Counted from the stretch's first letter, positions 26,881 through 36,690 are shown. The stretch is DNA of 64,000 nt from Boseongicola aestuarii (GCF_900184815.1 NZ_FXXQ01000001.1:62001-126000), one strand, 5' to 3'. Made by a program: numbers and translations. The notes: generated by a model from the sequence alone, not told the origin.

Positions 26881-27450
26881 TTAACGACCCCAGACCCGGA
26901 CCGGACCACAATCCATATGAACGAAATTCGAGCGTGAATACTTGCCCACGCCACCTGCCGAACAAGCGATCGCGGCGCGCGATATCTGAGCCACCGAGCG
27001 ACCATTGAGCCGTAGGTCGGCGGCCTGACCCTGCATGTGAAGAGAATTGCGCGCAACCGCCCCAGACCGCGAGCGCAGCATCGCATTTGTTTTCGGTGAA
27101 CGATATCCGGAGAGCATCAAGAAAGGTGTATCCGCATCAAGCATACGGTGCGACGCAGCGATGATATCGACGGTGCGGGTGTCGATATCGATTGTGCCAT
27201 TCGTGCGCCAGTCGCGCATGAAGTAATTCACCTCCGCCAAAGCCGCGGGGATATACTCGCCTTCAATCCAGTAGATCGTGTCAACGCTTTCACCGGTGCG
27301 CCCCGAATGCAGCCGGATGCGGCGGATATCGCCTGCGCCGCGCAAGAAGCCGAAAGCGTTTGCATATGTAGGGGCCGCTGCCACTGCTGTTGCTGCGAAC
27401 GCGCCCAACAGGCCGCGTCGAGTTAACCCGTTCGAAGGAGACTTTGTCAT
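26881..27450 (-). CDS. DUF882 peptidase (YcbK/MepK-like, M15 family)
   Basis: A 189-residue exported protein. A twin-arginine-like leader (LTRRGLLGAFAATAVAAAP) precedes a short linker and the DUF882/Peptidase_M15 domain, with the zinc-site style segments SGYRSPKTN, SLHMQGQAADLRL and the terminal NFVHMDCGPVRVW. Related YcbK/MepK enzymes cut peptidoglycan cross-links, including 3-3 links made by L,D-transpeptidases. It is divergent from an L,D-transpeptidase gene, which fits that maker/cutter relationship. Confidence 0.88.
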   Translation of the reverse strand: MTKSPSNGLTRRGLLGAFAATAVAAAPTYANAFGFLRGAGDIRRIRLHSGRTGESVDTIYWIEGEYIPAALAEVNYFMRDWRTNGTIDIDTRTVDIIAASHRMLDADTPFLMLSGYRSPKTNAMLRSRSGAVARNSLHMQGQAADLRLNGRSVAQISRAAIACSAGGVGKYSRSNFVHMDCGPVRVWGR

Positions 27451-27759
27451 TGCTGCCTACTATGTCCCGTTTTTCGTTCCATCGATCTAGCCGACGGTAA
27501 ATGCCCATCCCCAGGCAAAAGCTGTATGGCATGATGGAATCGCTGTGGAAATACAGTTGGGTTGCATTCTGAAACAATTCGCGAAAATCGGCGGAAATCT
27601 GCTTACATTTTGATCGATTAGGCGTGGCGCAATTGTCGCTTTCGACAAGGGAAAACACGAAAAACACTGGAAACTTCGGCTTTGTGATTGGACATATGGG
27701 TGCTGTTTTCACAGACAGGCTAGGGGATTTGTTATTTCTAAGGTGAACAGAAGGCTGCC
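27451..27759. other. divergent intergenic region
   Basis: This 309-base gap separates the divergent DUF882 and L,D-transpeptidase genes and must carry both promoters. It is AT-richer than the flanks. I see no convincing gene, RNA or strong inverted repeat in it. Confidence 0.5.
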
Positions 27760-29361
27760 ATGACGATTATCAAGCGACTTACTTTCTCGGCTTTTCTTGC
27801 TTTTTTGATCCTGCCTCTTTTTGCGGCAAATCCTGCCAGCGCACAGAGCCTTGCTTTCAAACAAGCCGTGGCAGAAGCCTCGGCAAGCGATCGTGATATC
27901 GCTGCGTTTTACAAGGAAAACGGTTTTCAGCCGATCTGGACGAGTGCTTCGCGCGCCGACAGGTTGCGCCGGCAAGCGTTGCTGGACGCGCTTTCCAATG
28001 CATCGGCTCATGGTCTGCCTGTCGCCTCATATCGCGCGGACGAGATCTCGGGACTGATGCGTTCGGCGCGCTCGGACCGCCAGCTTGGTGCGCTGGAAGT
28101 GACGCTCAGTCGCATTTTCCTTGATTACGCTCGTGACATCCAGACCGGGATTTTGGTGCCAAGTCGAGTGGATGACGGCCTTGTTCGCGAGGTGCCGCTG
28201 CGCCCACGCAAGGCGACATTGGCCGCCTTTTCGAAGTCGTCGGCTAAAGGTTTCCTGAATGCTTTGCCTCCGAAGAGTGCGGAGTACGCGCGTCTTATGA
28301 AAGAAAAAATGCGCTTTGAGCGGATCGTTGGTCGCGGTGGCTGGGGCGCGGAGGTGGTCGCGACTTCGCTTAAGCCGGGCGAATCCAATAATTCGGTTCT
28401 GCAATTGCGCAATCGTCTGATTGCAATGGGTTACCTCGATCGCACTCCGACCAGCACCTACGACAATGCGATTATTTCTGCTGTCAAAGCGTTTCAGGTT
28501 GATCACGGTTTGAACGATGACGGTGTGGTAGGTCCGCGCACGATGGAAGAGATCAATACCTCGGCCGCGACTCGCCTGAGCCAGATCGTTGTGGCCATGG
28601 AGCGCGAGCGTTGGATCAACATGCCGCTTGGCAAGCGTCACATCTGGGTGAATCTGACGGACTTCCACGCGCGGATTGTCGATGACGGCAAGGTCACGTT
28701 CCAGACTCGCTCGGTCGTGGGAGCAAACGACCCAGAGCGTCGTACACCGGAATTCTCGGACGTGATGGACCATATGGTGATCAACCCAACATGGAACGTC
28801 CCCCGTTCGATTGCGACGAAGGAATACCTGCCTTTGCTGAAGGAAAATCCCTTCGCAGTGTCCAATCTCGACATCATCAATGTGCGCGGTCAGATCGTGT
28901 CACGCGCGGAAATGGATTTTTCCGGATATGACGAGACGAATTTTCCGTATGATTTGAAAGAGCCACCCAGCCGTGGCAACGCACTGGGTCTGGTGAAGTT
29001 CATGTTCCCGAACCGCTACAACATCTATCTGCATGACACTCCGGCAAAAAGCCTCTTTGGAAGGGAAAAACGAGCCTTCAGCCACGGTTGCATCCGATTG
29101 AAAGACCCGTTTGACTTCGCCTATACACTCCTAGCCAAGCAAGAGCGCAATCCGGAAGGCTTCTTTCAGTCGACACTGGCAACGCGCAAAGAGACCGTCG
29201 TCTCATTGAGAGAGCCGGTACAGGTGCATCTTGTCTATCGCACGGCCTTCACGAAAGCCAAAGGCAACATCCAGTTCCGCGGCGACGTCTATGGTCGTGA
29301 CGGCAAGATCTGGCGTGCTTTGAACAATGCCGGGGTGGTGTTGACCGCGCAACGCGGCTAG
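27760..29361 (+). CDS. L,D-transpeptidase with peptidoglycan-binding domain (LdtD/YcbB-type)
   Basis: Periplasmic enzyme that forms 3-3 peptidoglycan cross-links or attaches proteins to the wall. The 533 residues contain a signal peptide ending near NPASAQ, a substrate-capping N-terminal region, a PG_binding_1 domain near 210-265 (LRNRLIAMGYLDRTPTSTYD, FQVDHGLNDDGVVGPRT), and a YkuD catalytic domain from about 290 with the active-site motif SHGCIRL at about 441-447 (catalytic Cys near 444). Length and order match YcbB. AAGGTGAACAGAAGG precedes the ATG. Confidence 0.92.
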   Translation: MTIIKRLTFSAFLAFLILPLFAANPASAQSLAFKQAVAEASASDRDIAAFYKENGFQPIWTSASRADRLRRQALLDALSNASAHGLPVASYRADEISGLMRSARSDRQLGALEVTLSRIFLDYARDIQTGILVPSRVDDGLVREVPLRPRKATLAAFSKSSAKGFLNALPPKSAEYARLMKEKMRFERIVGRGGWGAEVVATSLKPGESNNSVLQLRNRLIAMGYLDRTPTSTYDNAIISAVKAFQVDHGLNDDGVVGPRTMEEINTSAATRLSQIVVAMERERWINMPLGKRHIWVNLTDFHARIVDDGKVTFQTRSVVGANDPERRTPEFSDVMDHMVINPTWNVPRSIATKEYLPLLKENPFAVSNLDIINVRGQIVSRAEMDFSGYDETNFPYDLKEPPSRGNALGLVKFMFPNRYNIYLHDTPAKSLFGREKRAFSHGCIRLKDPFDFAYTLLAKQERNPEGFFQSTLATRKETVVSLREPVQVHLVYRTAFTKAKGNIQFRGDVYGRDGKIWRALNNAGVVLTAQRG

Positions 29362-29386
29362 GTCTACGCCCTGAAAGGGGCGGCAC

Positions 29387-30478
29387 ATGCGCTTTACGAT
29401 TTTTGAAGTCGCAGCTGCGTTGAACGCCGAAGTTTTCGGCGACGGCAGCGTCACGATAACAGGTGCGTCCGAGCCAGCTTTGGCTGGTGCGGACGATCTC
29501 GCCTTGGCAATGGACCCGAAATACGCAGAAGGTCTGACAACCGGGTCTGCCCGCGCAGCCATCCTATGGGATGGCGCGGACTGGCAGTCTTTCGGACTGG
29601 AGGCGGCGATAGTGGTGCCGCGACCGCGCTTTGCCATGTCTGGTTTGACATCGCTGTTGGATCCCGGACCGGAAATCGCTCCGGGTGTGCATGCCTCGGC
29701 GGTGATTGATCCAAGCGCCCAGATAGGCGAGGGCGCGGCAATTGGGCCGTTTGTCGTCATCGGATCTGGAGTTCGCATTGGGAAAGATGCCCGGATTGCG
29801 TCACACGTCTCGATAGCATCAGAAAGCATGATAGGTGAGCAAGCGCTGCTCCACGCCGGCGTCCGTATTGGTGCGCGTGTTGTGATCGGGGCTCGTTTTA
29901 TTTGCCAGCCGGGCGCAGTGATCGGCGCGGACGGTTTCAGCTTCGTGACGCCGGAAAAAAGCCGGGTGGAGGAGGCGCGGGCGTCGCTTGGTGCGGAGAC
30001 CAGCGCGGTCAACGCAAGCTGGACGCGAATTCACTCCATCGGTTCGGTTCATATTGGTGACGATGTCGAGATCGGCGCAAATTCCACAATCGATCGCGGA
30101 ACGATCCGCGCGACGTCTATCGGGCATCGCACGAAGCTCGATAACCTCGTGCACCTTGGACATAACGTTTCTGTCGGGGAAGATACGCTCTTGTGTGGTC
30201 AGGTAGGCATCGCGGGCTCGACCAAGATCGGGAACCGTGTCGTGCTTGGTGGGCAGGTGGGTGTTTCGGACAATATTTTTGTCGGCGACGACGTTGTTGC
30301 CGGTGGCGCCACGAAAATCATGTCGAAAGTACCGGCGGGGCGTGTGATGTTGGGCTATCCCGCGATGAAAATGGAGCAATATCTGGAAGCTGGGCGCAAC
30401 TGGCGACGGTTGCCGCGGATGATGGAAGACATAAAGGCTTTGAAGAAAGCTGTTTTAAGCGATGACAAGTACGACTAG
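29387..30478 (+). CDS. lpxD: UDP-3-O-acylglucosamine N-acyltransferase
   Basis: LpxD performs the third step of lipid A synthesis, adding a 3-hydroxyacyl chain from acyl-ACP to UDP-3-O-acylglucosamine. The 363 residues show the LpxD N-terminal uridine-binding domain (about 1-100) and then many hexapeptide repeats forming a left-handed beta-helix (ASAVIDPSAQIGEGAAIGPF, GEQALLHAGVRIGARVVIGA, VHLGHNVSVGEDTLLCGQVG). The catalytic-type His is in the VHLGHN segment. It sits upstream of an ACP and a ketosynthase instead of fabZ-lpxA, suggesting a specialised or second lpxD. Confidence 0.9.
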   Translation: MRFTIFEVAAALNAEVFGDGSVTITGASEPALAGADDLALAMDPKYAEGLTTGSARAAILWDGADWQSFGLEAAIVVPRPRFAMSGLTSLLDPGPEIAPGVHASAVIDPSAQIGEGAAIGPFVVIGSGVRIGKDARIASHVSIASESMIGEQALLHAGVRIGARVVIGARFICQPGAVIGADGFSFVTPEKSRVEEARASLGAETSAVNASWTRIHSIGSVHIGDDVEIGANSTIDRGTIRATSIGHRTKLDNLVHLGHNVSVGEDTLLCGQVGIAGSTKIGNRVVLGGQVGVSDNIFVGDDVVAGGATKIMSKVPAGRVMLGYPAMKMEQYLEAGRNWRRLPRMMEDIKALKKAVLSDDKYD

Positions 30479-30510
30479 ATAATCGCCACGTCAAGAAGGA
30501 CAGGACGGCT

Positions 30511-30777
30511 ATGGTTGAAAGTGTCAAAGACCGGGTTGTGCGGATCGTGGCTGAGCAGGCTTTGCTTGAGCCAGCAGATATCTCAATGGATCAAACACTA
30601 GAAGAACTCAGCATCGATAGTATGGCGCTTGTCGAGGCGATCTTTGCCATTGAAGAGGAATTCGATATTTCGGTTCCGTTCAACGCAAACGAACCGGAGA
30701 AATCCTCGTTCGATATCTCGTCGGTCGCAACGATTGTCGCGGCTGTTGAGACGTTGGTCAAAGAGCAGTCAGGCTGA
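30511..30777 (+). CDS. acyl carrier protein, specialised
   Basis: An 88-residue ACP with the phosphopantetheine serine at Ser37 in SIDSMAL (usually DSL) and acidic helix II. It is longer at its C-terminal end than housekeeping AcpP, recalling AcpXL-type carriers used for unusual lipid A acyl chains. AGGACAGGA precedes the ATG. The stop is directly followed by the ketosynthase ATG. Confidence 0.88.
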   Translation: MVESVKDRVVRIVAEQALLEPADISMDQTLEELSIDSMALVEAIFAIEEEFDISVPFNANEPEKSSFDISSVATIVAAVETLVKEQSG

Positions 30778-31986
30778 ATGCGGCGTGTGGTCATTACCGG
30801 AGCGGGCACGATCAACCCGCTAGGGCACTCGGTTGCTGCGACGTTTGAGGCGATGCGCGAAGGGCGCTGTGGCATCGGGCCGTTGGACATCCGGGACGTG
30901 GACCGCCTGTCGATCAAGATTGGTGGACAGGTCAAGGACTATACGCCCGACGATCGCTTCAATCGTCAGCAACAGGCTCTTTATGATCGGTTCACGCAAT
31001 TTACGATGATTGCTGCCAAGGAGGCAATTGAGCAATCCGGGCTAGAATTCGCTGGCTCTTTGGCGGCTGAAGCCGGTGTTGTTCTGGGCACCAGCGGCGG
31101 TGGTTTGACCACGCAAGACGAGAATTACAGAGCCGTATACGAAGAGGGTAAGAACCGGGTACATCCATTTATTGTGCCCAAGCTCATGAACAATGCGGCA
31201 GCCAGCCATGTGTCGATGACGTGGAATTTGAAGGGACCGTCCTTTACGGTTGCAACTGCTTGCGCATCGTCCAACCACGCGATGGGACAAGCGTTCTGGC
31301 TTGTGCGCAACGGTGCTGCGCGCGCAATGGTGACAGGCGGATCAGAGTCCATGCTATGCTTCGGCGGCGTGAAAGCCTGGGAAGGGCTGCGTGTCATGTC
31401 GCGCGACGCGTGCCGCCCGTTCTCGGCCAACCGCAACGGAATGGTTCAGGGCGAAGGCGCAGGCGTTTTCGTTTTCGAGGATTACGAACACGCAAATGCT
31501 CGTGGGGCAGATATCCTTTGCGAAGTCGCCGGGTTTTCCATGACCTCTGATGCCGCGGACATTGTCATGCCGTCTCAACAAGGTGCTGCGCGGGCAATCG
31601 CGGGCGCGCTGCGGGATGCGCGCATTTCCCCAAGCGACGTCGGCTACATCAATGCCCACGGCACGGGGACAACTGCGAACGACAAGACGGAATGTGCGGC
31701 CGTTGCGAACGTTCTTGGATCTCACGCCGACAAGGTCATGATTTCGTCGACAAAGTCGATGCACGGTCATCTCATCGGAGGAACGGGCGCCGTCGAACTT
31801 CTTGCCGTTGTCATGGCGCTCAAGGATGGAATAATCGCTCCGACGATTGGTTATGAAGATCCAGATCCGGAATGTGCTTTGGACGTGGTCCCGAATGAAG
31901 CGCGGGAGGCGGATATCTCATATGCACTTTCGAACGCCTTCGCCTTCGGGGGACTGAATGCGGTTCTGGCCTTGAAGAAAATCTAA
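30778..31986 (+). CDS. beta-ketoacyl-ACP synthase (FabF-like)
   Basis: A 402-residue condensing enzyme that elongates acyl-ACP. The Cys-His-His triad is intact: Cys162 in ATACASSN, His294 in NAHGTGTTANDKTE, and His331 in KSMHGHLIGGTGAVE, with the C-terminal NAFAFGGLNAV loop. It is immediately downstream of the dedicated ACP and lpxD, and away from the core fab genes. This supports a role in a special acyl chain, as for the fabF-XL genes of rhizobia, but the chain type is unknown. Confidence 0.9.
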   Translation: MRRVVITGAGTINPLGHSVAATFEAMREGRCGIGPLDIRDVDRLSIKIGGQVKDYTPDDRFNRQQQALYDRFTQFTMIAAKEAIEQSGLEFAGSLAAEAGVVLGTSGGGLTTQDENYRAVYEEGKNRVHPFIVPKLMNNAAASHVSMTWNLKGPSFTVATACASSNHAMGQAFWLVRNGAARAMVTGGSESMLCFGGVKAWEGLRVMSRDACRPFSANRNGMVQGEGAGVFVFEDYEHANARGADILCEVAGFSMTSDAADIVMPSQQGAARAIAGALRDARISPSDVGYINAHGTGTTANDKTECAAVANVLGSHADKVMISSTKSMHGHLIGGTGAVELLAVVMALKDGIIAPTIGYEDPDPECALDVVPNEAREADISYALSNAFAFGGLNAVLALKKI

Positions 31987-32183
31987 GTATTTCTCCCTAG
32001 CGTGTCGAAATCGCCGAACCTCGCGCGTCTTAAGGTCGTCATAAGCGACTGGAGGCAGCGACGAGGTGTAGAATTTCAAACCTACAGCGCAAGTGACTCA
32101 AGAAAAGGGGAGGGCAAGCGCACTACAAACGCTTGTCAGATCACCCTTGAACTACAACACTTGAACCGCAAGGAGACATTTAG

Positions 32184-32537
32184 ATGAGATATATGGCTTT
32201 GATTTATTCCGCAGACGGAACTTCGCCGGAGTATGGAAGCCCAGAGTGGGGCGCATTCATGGCGGCCTACGCCGAGGCTGGAAAGACGTTCAATGAGCGC
32301 GGAGTATTTCGTGCGGGCGAAGCATTACAGCACACCAGTACCGCAACTTCGGTTCGGGTGCGTGGCGGCAAGACCGAGACGATGGATGGCCCGTTCGCAG
32401 AGACAAAAGAGCGGCTAGGCGGGTTCTATCTTTTGGATTGCAGGGACCTCGACGAAGCCATCGAAATGGCGGCGCTTATCCCAACAGCTGAAATCGGGAC
32501 AATCGAAGTGCGTCCGGTTCTTGAGTTTGGTGGATAA
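32184..32537 (+). CDS. DGPF/YCII-domain protein
   Basis: A 117-residue YCII-related protein carrying the defining MDGPFAETKERLGGF motif near 70-85. It is the usual neighbour of ECF42-type sigma factors; here the sigma gene begins inside its last codons. Its biochemical activity is unknown, though YCII folds suggest a small enzyme or ligand binder. AAGGAG lies 11 bases before the ATG. Confidence 0.9.
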   Translation: MRYMALIYSADGTSPEYGSPEWGAFMAAYAEAGKTFNERGVFRAGEALQHTSTATSVRVRGGKTETMDGPFAETKERLGGFYLLDCRDLDEAIEMAALIPTAEIGTIEVRPVLEFGG

Positions 32538-33774
32538 GAGGTTAGCCAGCGCGGCCCGGGCGGAGGTCTCGGAGGTTCTTCGTCAGGACCGTGGTCGGCT
32601 GCTCGCCGCTTTGATCCATGCGGTCGGAGACTTTGATATTGCGGAAGAAGCGCTCAGCGATGCACTCGAGGCGGCTTTGGTGCATTGGGGACGGTCGGGA
32701 GTGCCCGACAATCCGAAAGCCTGGCTTTTGCAGGTTGGACGGAGACGCGCAATCGACCGGCTCCGTAAAGCCAAAAGATTTCGCGCCAGAGCATCGGATA
32801 TCACGCGTATGATGGAGGAAGACGAAGCGGCGCGTAGTGCTGATGCTGATGCGATCCCCGACGAACGACTGAAGCTTATATTCACATGCTGTCACCCAGC
32901 GCTTGAAGAAAAATCTCGAGTGGCTTTGACGTTGCGGACAGTCGGCGGACTTTCGACGCGTGAAATTGCCCGGTCGTTTCTGGATAGCGAAGCGGCAATG
33001 GGTCAAAGGCTATCTCGCGCCAAGGCGAAGATCGGCGCGGCCGGCATTCCTTATGCGGTGCCTTCGCGCGATCAATGGGACACCCGGCTTCAATCAGTGT
33101 TAATCGTTATCTATCTGATATTCAACGAAGGTTGGACGGCCAGTGGTGGCGATGCTCCGATCCGGGATACGCTTTGCAGCGAGGCGATGTTTCTTGCCAG
33201 GTTGATGTCCAAATTGGCTCCAGCGGAACCTGAAATCGAAGCTCTGCTCTCGCTGATGATGTTGAACTGGGCGCGTCGAAACGCGCGGCATAGTCCTGGA
33301 ACAGGGTTGGTCGGTTTGGATGAACAGGACCGGTCATTGTGGAACGGCGATCATCTTGACGAAGGGCTTTCGCTCTTGGATATGGCTGTTGCACGTGGTC
33401 GGCCCGGGCCTTTTCAGTGCCAAGCAGCTATTCAGGCGCTTCACGTTGTAGCTACGAAACCGGACGAGACCGATTGGGCGCAAATCTTGTTGCTGTATGA
33501 TCGTCTTCTGACTTTTCATCCGACGGATGTCGTTCGGCTCAACCGCGCAGTTGCTTTGGCGGAAACAGGCGCGCTGCCGGAGGCATTGGCAAGTGTAGAT
33601 GAATTGGCGGAGGGGATGGAAGGGTACCAGCCCTTTCACGCGGCCCGCGCCGAGATTTTGCGGCGATCAGGCCATCGCAAAGAGGCGCTAGCCGCCCTTG
33701 AACGAGCGATCGACTTGTCCCGAAGCCCAGATGAGCAACGGTGGTTGGCCGACCGGCAAGCGGCTCTGTACTAG
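32521..33774 (+). CDS. ECF sigma factor with C-terminal helical domain (ECF42-like)
   Basis: RNA polymerase sigma factor of about 417 residues. Sigma region 2 (HAVGDFDIAEEALSDALEAA, then NPKAWLLQVGRRRAIDRLRK) and region 4 (TLRTVGGLSTREIARSFL) occupy the first 180 residues; a long helical, TPR-like extension follows (LSLMMLNWARRNARHSPGTG, RLNRAVALAETGALPEAL). This architecture plus the DGPF partner is the ECF42 arrangement, which works without a classical anti-sigma factor. There is no ATG; TTG 32521 or GTG 32530 starts it, overlapping the DGPF gene. Confidence 0.88.
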   Translation: MSLVDKRLASAARAEVSEVLRQDRGRLLAALIHAVGDFDIAEEALSDALEAALVHWGRSGVPDNPKAWLLQVGRRRAIDRLRKAKRFRARASDITRMMEEDEAARSADADAIPDERLKLIFTCCHPALEEKSRVALTLRTVGGLSTREIARSFLDSEAAMGQRLSRAKAKIGAAGIPYAVPSRDQWDTRLQSVLIVIYLIFNEGWTASGGDAPIRDTLCSEAMFLARLMSKLAPAEPEIEALLSLMMLNWARRNARHSPGTGLVGLDEQDRSLWNGDHLDEGLSLLDMAVARGRPGPFQCQAAIQALHVVATKPDETDWAQILLLYDRLLTFHPTDVVRLNRAVALAETGALPEALASVDELAEGMEGYQPFHAARAEILRRSGHRKEALAALERAIDLSRSPDEQRWLADRQAALY

Positions 33775-34184
33775 GCTTTCTTGTGCGGGACGGCGTACAG
33801 CTCGAGGCGATGTCCTTTCAGATCATACCCGAGTTTCGTCGCGATACGTTCCTGAAGGGCTTCGATATCCTCGTCGACGAATTCGATAACTTCGCCTGTA
33901 TGCAAGTCGATCAGATGGTCGTGATGGTCCCGGTCGGCGTCTTCATAGCGCGCCCGTCCGTCACGAAAATCCAACCGTTCAAGAATGCCGGCTTCTTCGA
34001 ACAATTTAACCGTCCGGTAGACCGTGGCCAGCGAGATGTTCGGATCGACCGCGCTGGCACGTGCATAGAGCTCTTCAACATCCGGATGATCGTCGGCTTC
34101 CTCCAGCACACCAGCAATTGTCCGACGCTGTTCGGTGAGGCGCAGGCCCTTTGCTTCGCAGCGATCAATAATTGTATCGGTCAT
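33771..34184 (-). CDS. Fur-family metal-responsive regulator (Fur/Mur type)
   Basis: A 137-residue Fur-family repressor with a winged helix (SLATVYRTVKLFEEAGILERL near 50-70) and the metal-site motif DHHDHLIDLHTGEVIEF. The sequence is of the Fur/Mur group found in Rhodobacterales, where it often senses manganese; Irr and Zur are less likely because the residues around the HHDHLI site fit Fur. ATG 34184 is preferred; the codon at 34196 is possible. The gene is convergent with the sigma factor and overlaps its end by 4 bases. Confidence 0.88.
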   Translation of the reverse strand: MTDTIIDRCEAKGLRLTEQRRTIAGVLEEADDHPDVEELYARASAVDPNISLATVYRTVKLFEEAGILERLDFRDGRARYEDADRDHHDHLIDLHTGEVIEFVDEDIEALQERIATKLGYDLKGHRLELYAVPHKKA

Positions 34185-34283
34185 GGTGTTGCGCATCCCC
34201 TGTCGAATTTTCCTTTTAGGCGAAGGACGCGACAAGGAAAACCCCGTCTGCGGGCAAGTCCTCGGCTTTCCCAAACGGTGAAC

Positions 34284-35708
34284 TCAGGTGCCGCAGAAGG
34301 TCTGAGCGACAATTTCTTCCGTCTGCGGGGGGCGGGCCAGATCAGTATTCTCACCGGGTTCGGCGAATGGCGTTGCAAGAGCGCTGCAAAGTCGTTCGAA
34401 CGCCGCAAAATCGCCGGCTACCGCTGCTTGAATGGCTTGTTCGATCCGATGTGTACGCGCGATCAGTGCGGGATTCGCACAGTGCAAGTCCGAAAGCCGT
34501 CCCTCTGGCGTGGCGTTCTCCATACTCAGGCGGTCGCGCCATTTACGCTCCCAGTCATCAAAGGTCGCAGGATCGACAAACTCGTCCCTCGCACTTTCAG
34601 TGCCGAGGGCGCGGAACGTGTTGGTGAAATCGGCTTGACCATTGACCATTCTGTTCATGAGATCCTGAATGAGCTGATCATCGCCTTTGAGTTGCGTCTT
34701 GAGGCCAGTTTTTGCACGAAACACTTCAAGCCACGCGGTCCGGAACAATTCCGGAAACCGATCGATGCTGGCTTGTGCGGCCTCGACCTCCCCGATGAGC
34801 GGCAACAACGACGTCGCCAGCTGAGCGAGGTTCCACATCGCCATATCAGCTTGGCGTCCGTAGGCGTATCGACCGTTCTGATCAATTGAGGAAAAGACCT
34901 GCATCGGATGATACTGGTCCATGAAGGCGCATGGGCCATAGTCGATGGTTTCCCCGGAAATTGTCATATTGTCGGTGTTCATGACGCCGTGCACGAACCC
35001 TAGCCCCATCCATTGCGCAATCAGCTTCGCCTGTCGGGCTATGACTCCGTCGAGCAATCCCAAAGCGCCCTCAGCATTCGCATCGTGTCGCTGGATGGCG
35101 TGTTCAGTAAGTGCGGTAAGTGCCTCGACGTCTTTTTGCGAGGCGAAATACTGGAAAGTACCAACGCGGATGTGGCTGGCAGCGACGCGGGTAAGGATAG
35201 CGCCGGGCAGCGGTGCTTCGCGCAGAACGACGTCGCCTGTCGCGACGGCGGCTAGCGCACGCGTTGTCGGCACGCCCAATGCATGCATCGCCTCAGAAAC
35301 GATGTATTCCCGCAAGACTGGCCCAAGCCAGGCGCGACCGTCCCCCATGCGAGAATAGGGGGTCGGTCCTGATCCTTTCAGTTGGATGTCGAAGCGTTGA
35401 CCATTTGGGGACACGATCTCTCCGAGCAGGATTGCCCGACCATCGCCCAGACGAGGTGACCAACCGCCAAATTGATGCCCGGCATAGACTTGAGCGAGCG
35501 GCGCGGCACCCTCGGGAATCATGTTTCCAGCGAGGGCAGCGATCCCGTCAGGCGAGGCCAGAGCCCTTGCGTCAAGACCAAGGTCACCCGCCAGCGACGC
35601 GTTTAGCGCAATGAGCGATGGGTTCTTCACTGCTGTGGGATTTAGCTTTGTGAAGAACCGCCCATCAAGTCGGGCATAGCTGTTATCGAAGGGGATATGC
35701 AGGCTCAT
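34284..35708 (-). CDS. selO: SelO/YdiU protein AMPylator
   Basis: Pseudokinase-fold enzyme that transfers AMP to protein Ser/Thr/Tyr. The 474 residues start near [14 protein letters not shown] and contain [40 protein letters not shown] and [20 protein letters not shown] with the metal-binding Asn/Asp, all strong SelO signatures. It ends in ETFCGT-like residues; a C-terminal Cys sits four residues from the end, as in the redox-active SelO tail. Starting at 35708 avoids an unconserved 10-residue extension. Confidence 0.93.
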   Translation of the reverse strand: MSLHIPFDNSYARLDGRFFTKLNPTAVKNPSLIALNASLAGDLGLDARALASPDGIAALAGNMIPEGAAPLAQVYAGHQFGGWSPRLGDGRAILLGEIVSPNGQRFDIQLKGSGPTPYSRMGDGRAWLGPVLREYIVSEAMHALGVPTTRALAAVATGDVVLREAPLPGAILTRVAASHIRVGTFQYFASQKDVEALTALTEHAIQRHDANAEGALGLLDGVIARQAKLIAQWMGLGFVHGVMNTDNMTISGETIDYGPCAFMDQYHPMQVFSSIDQNGRYAYGRQADMAMWNLAQLATSLLPLIGEVEAAQASIDRFPELFRTAWLEVFRAKTGLKTQLKGDDQLIQDLMNRMVNGQADFTNTFRALGTESARDEFVDPATFDDWERKWRDRLSMENATPEGRLSDLHCANPALIARTHRIEQAIQAAVAGDFAAFERLCSALATPFAEPGENTDLARPPQTEEIVAQTFCGT

Positions 35709-35725
35709 GGGTGTTAGATAGGTCC

Positions 35726-36172
35726 TCAAGCGGTCCAAGTCATCAGATTGTGAGGCCGGCGCGCGAATCCAAGTCGTCCATACATCTTTTCCGCCCGCGC
35801 GTTGCGTTGCGCGACCTCAAGATGCAAAGCCATCAGGCCGGCAGCTCTTAGTGACTTGATGAGCGTGGCAACGGCTTCGCTTCCCATGCCACGCCCCCGG
35901 ACCTTTTCGCGTATCCAAAGCTCGTCAATGAACCCATCCAGGCCACCCATTTCGATGGACCAACCGAACGTGACCGCCACATAGCCAACGGGTGACATTT
36001 TCGGACCTATCAGCCAGATCGCGCCATGTGGAGAGCCATCGAGCAGAGGCGCAATGGCGGTGCGACGGTGGTCGTCGTCGGTGTTTATGCCTTCAAGCGC
36101 GTGGTAGGCCGTAATCATCGGCAGCAGCTTTTCTGTGTCATCAGGCGTTGCGAGATGAAGTATCTGGGTCAT
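35726..36172 (-). CDS. GNAT-family N-acetyltransferase
   Basis: A 148-residue GNAT-fold enzyme with the acetyl-CoA loop [20 protein letters not shown] near 95 and the C-terminal [13 protein letters not shown] motif. Substrate unknown. It overlaps the GrpB gene by 4 bases (ATGA), so the two are co-translated. Upstream extension of the frame is rejected because it only shadows GrpB. Confidence 0.9.
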   Translation of the reverse strand: MTQILHLATPDDTEKLLPMITAYHALEGINTDDDHRRTAIAPLLDGSPHGAIWLIGPKMSPVGYVAVTFGWSIEMGGLDGFIDELWIREKVRGRGMGSEAVATLIKSLRAAGLMALHLEVAQRNARAEKMYGRLGFARRPHNLMTWTA

Positions 36173-36690
36173 TTTGATGTCTCTTGAATGCGGGCGAGCG
36201 CTCGAGCTTCGGCTTTGTCGATCCACTCGGATTTGCACAGCCCGTAAGCGGCGCCGCCTTCCGGGTGGCGGGACGCACAGGCCGCTTTGACGGAAGTATA
36301 GGCCGCCCTGAGTGTTGCTTTGTTGCGCAAGGCATCTCGAAAAGCAAGGTGTCTGGTGATGTCGGGATGATCTGAAACATAGCAATGCGCATGTACAACT
36401 CGCTTGCCGTTTTTCGGATCGAATTTGCGCGCATAATCCCGGCCGGAAAGCCCGTGCTCGCCCAGCCATTCGTAGCCGAGCGCCTCGAATTGAGTTTTGG
36501 CGACCGCTTTAGTTTCCGCATCACGAAAGACAGGCAAGAGGTCCAGAATGGGTTTTGCCGGCAGGCCGGGAACGGACGTTGATCCCACATGGTGAACCGC
36601 GACAAGGCCATCGATGCGTTGGATCAGGCTGTCGATTTCGCGTTGCGCAAATTCATGCCATCTTGGGTCCGGCGCATCGAGAAGCGTCAT
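36169..36690 (-). CDS. GrpB family nucleotidyltransferase-like protein
   Basis: A 173-residue GrpB/UPF0157 protein. The VHHVGSTSVPGLPAKPILDLLP segment (quoted in part: HHVGSTSVPGLPAKP) resembles a minimal nucleotidyltransferase site with GS and a later D-x-D-like acidic pair. Substrate is unknown; relatives are sometimes fused to kinases or GNATs. It lies between the GNAT and the nucleoside hydrolase, overlapping each by 4 bases. Confidence 0.9.
   Translation of the reverse strand: MTLLDAPDPRWHEFAQREIDSLIQRIDGLVAVHHVGSTSVPGLPAKPILDLLPVFRDAETKAVAKTQFEALGYEWLGEHGLSGRDYARKFDPKNGKRVVHAHCYVSDHPDITRHLAFRDALRNKATLRAAYTSVKAACASRHPEGGAAYGLCKSEWIDKAEARALARIQETSK

Noticed and set aside
33741-34889. A 382-codon plus-strand frame across the Fur/Mur and SelO genes
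   Set aside because: It crosses two recognisable minus-strand genes and resembles neither strand's protein families.
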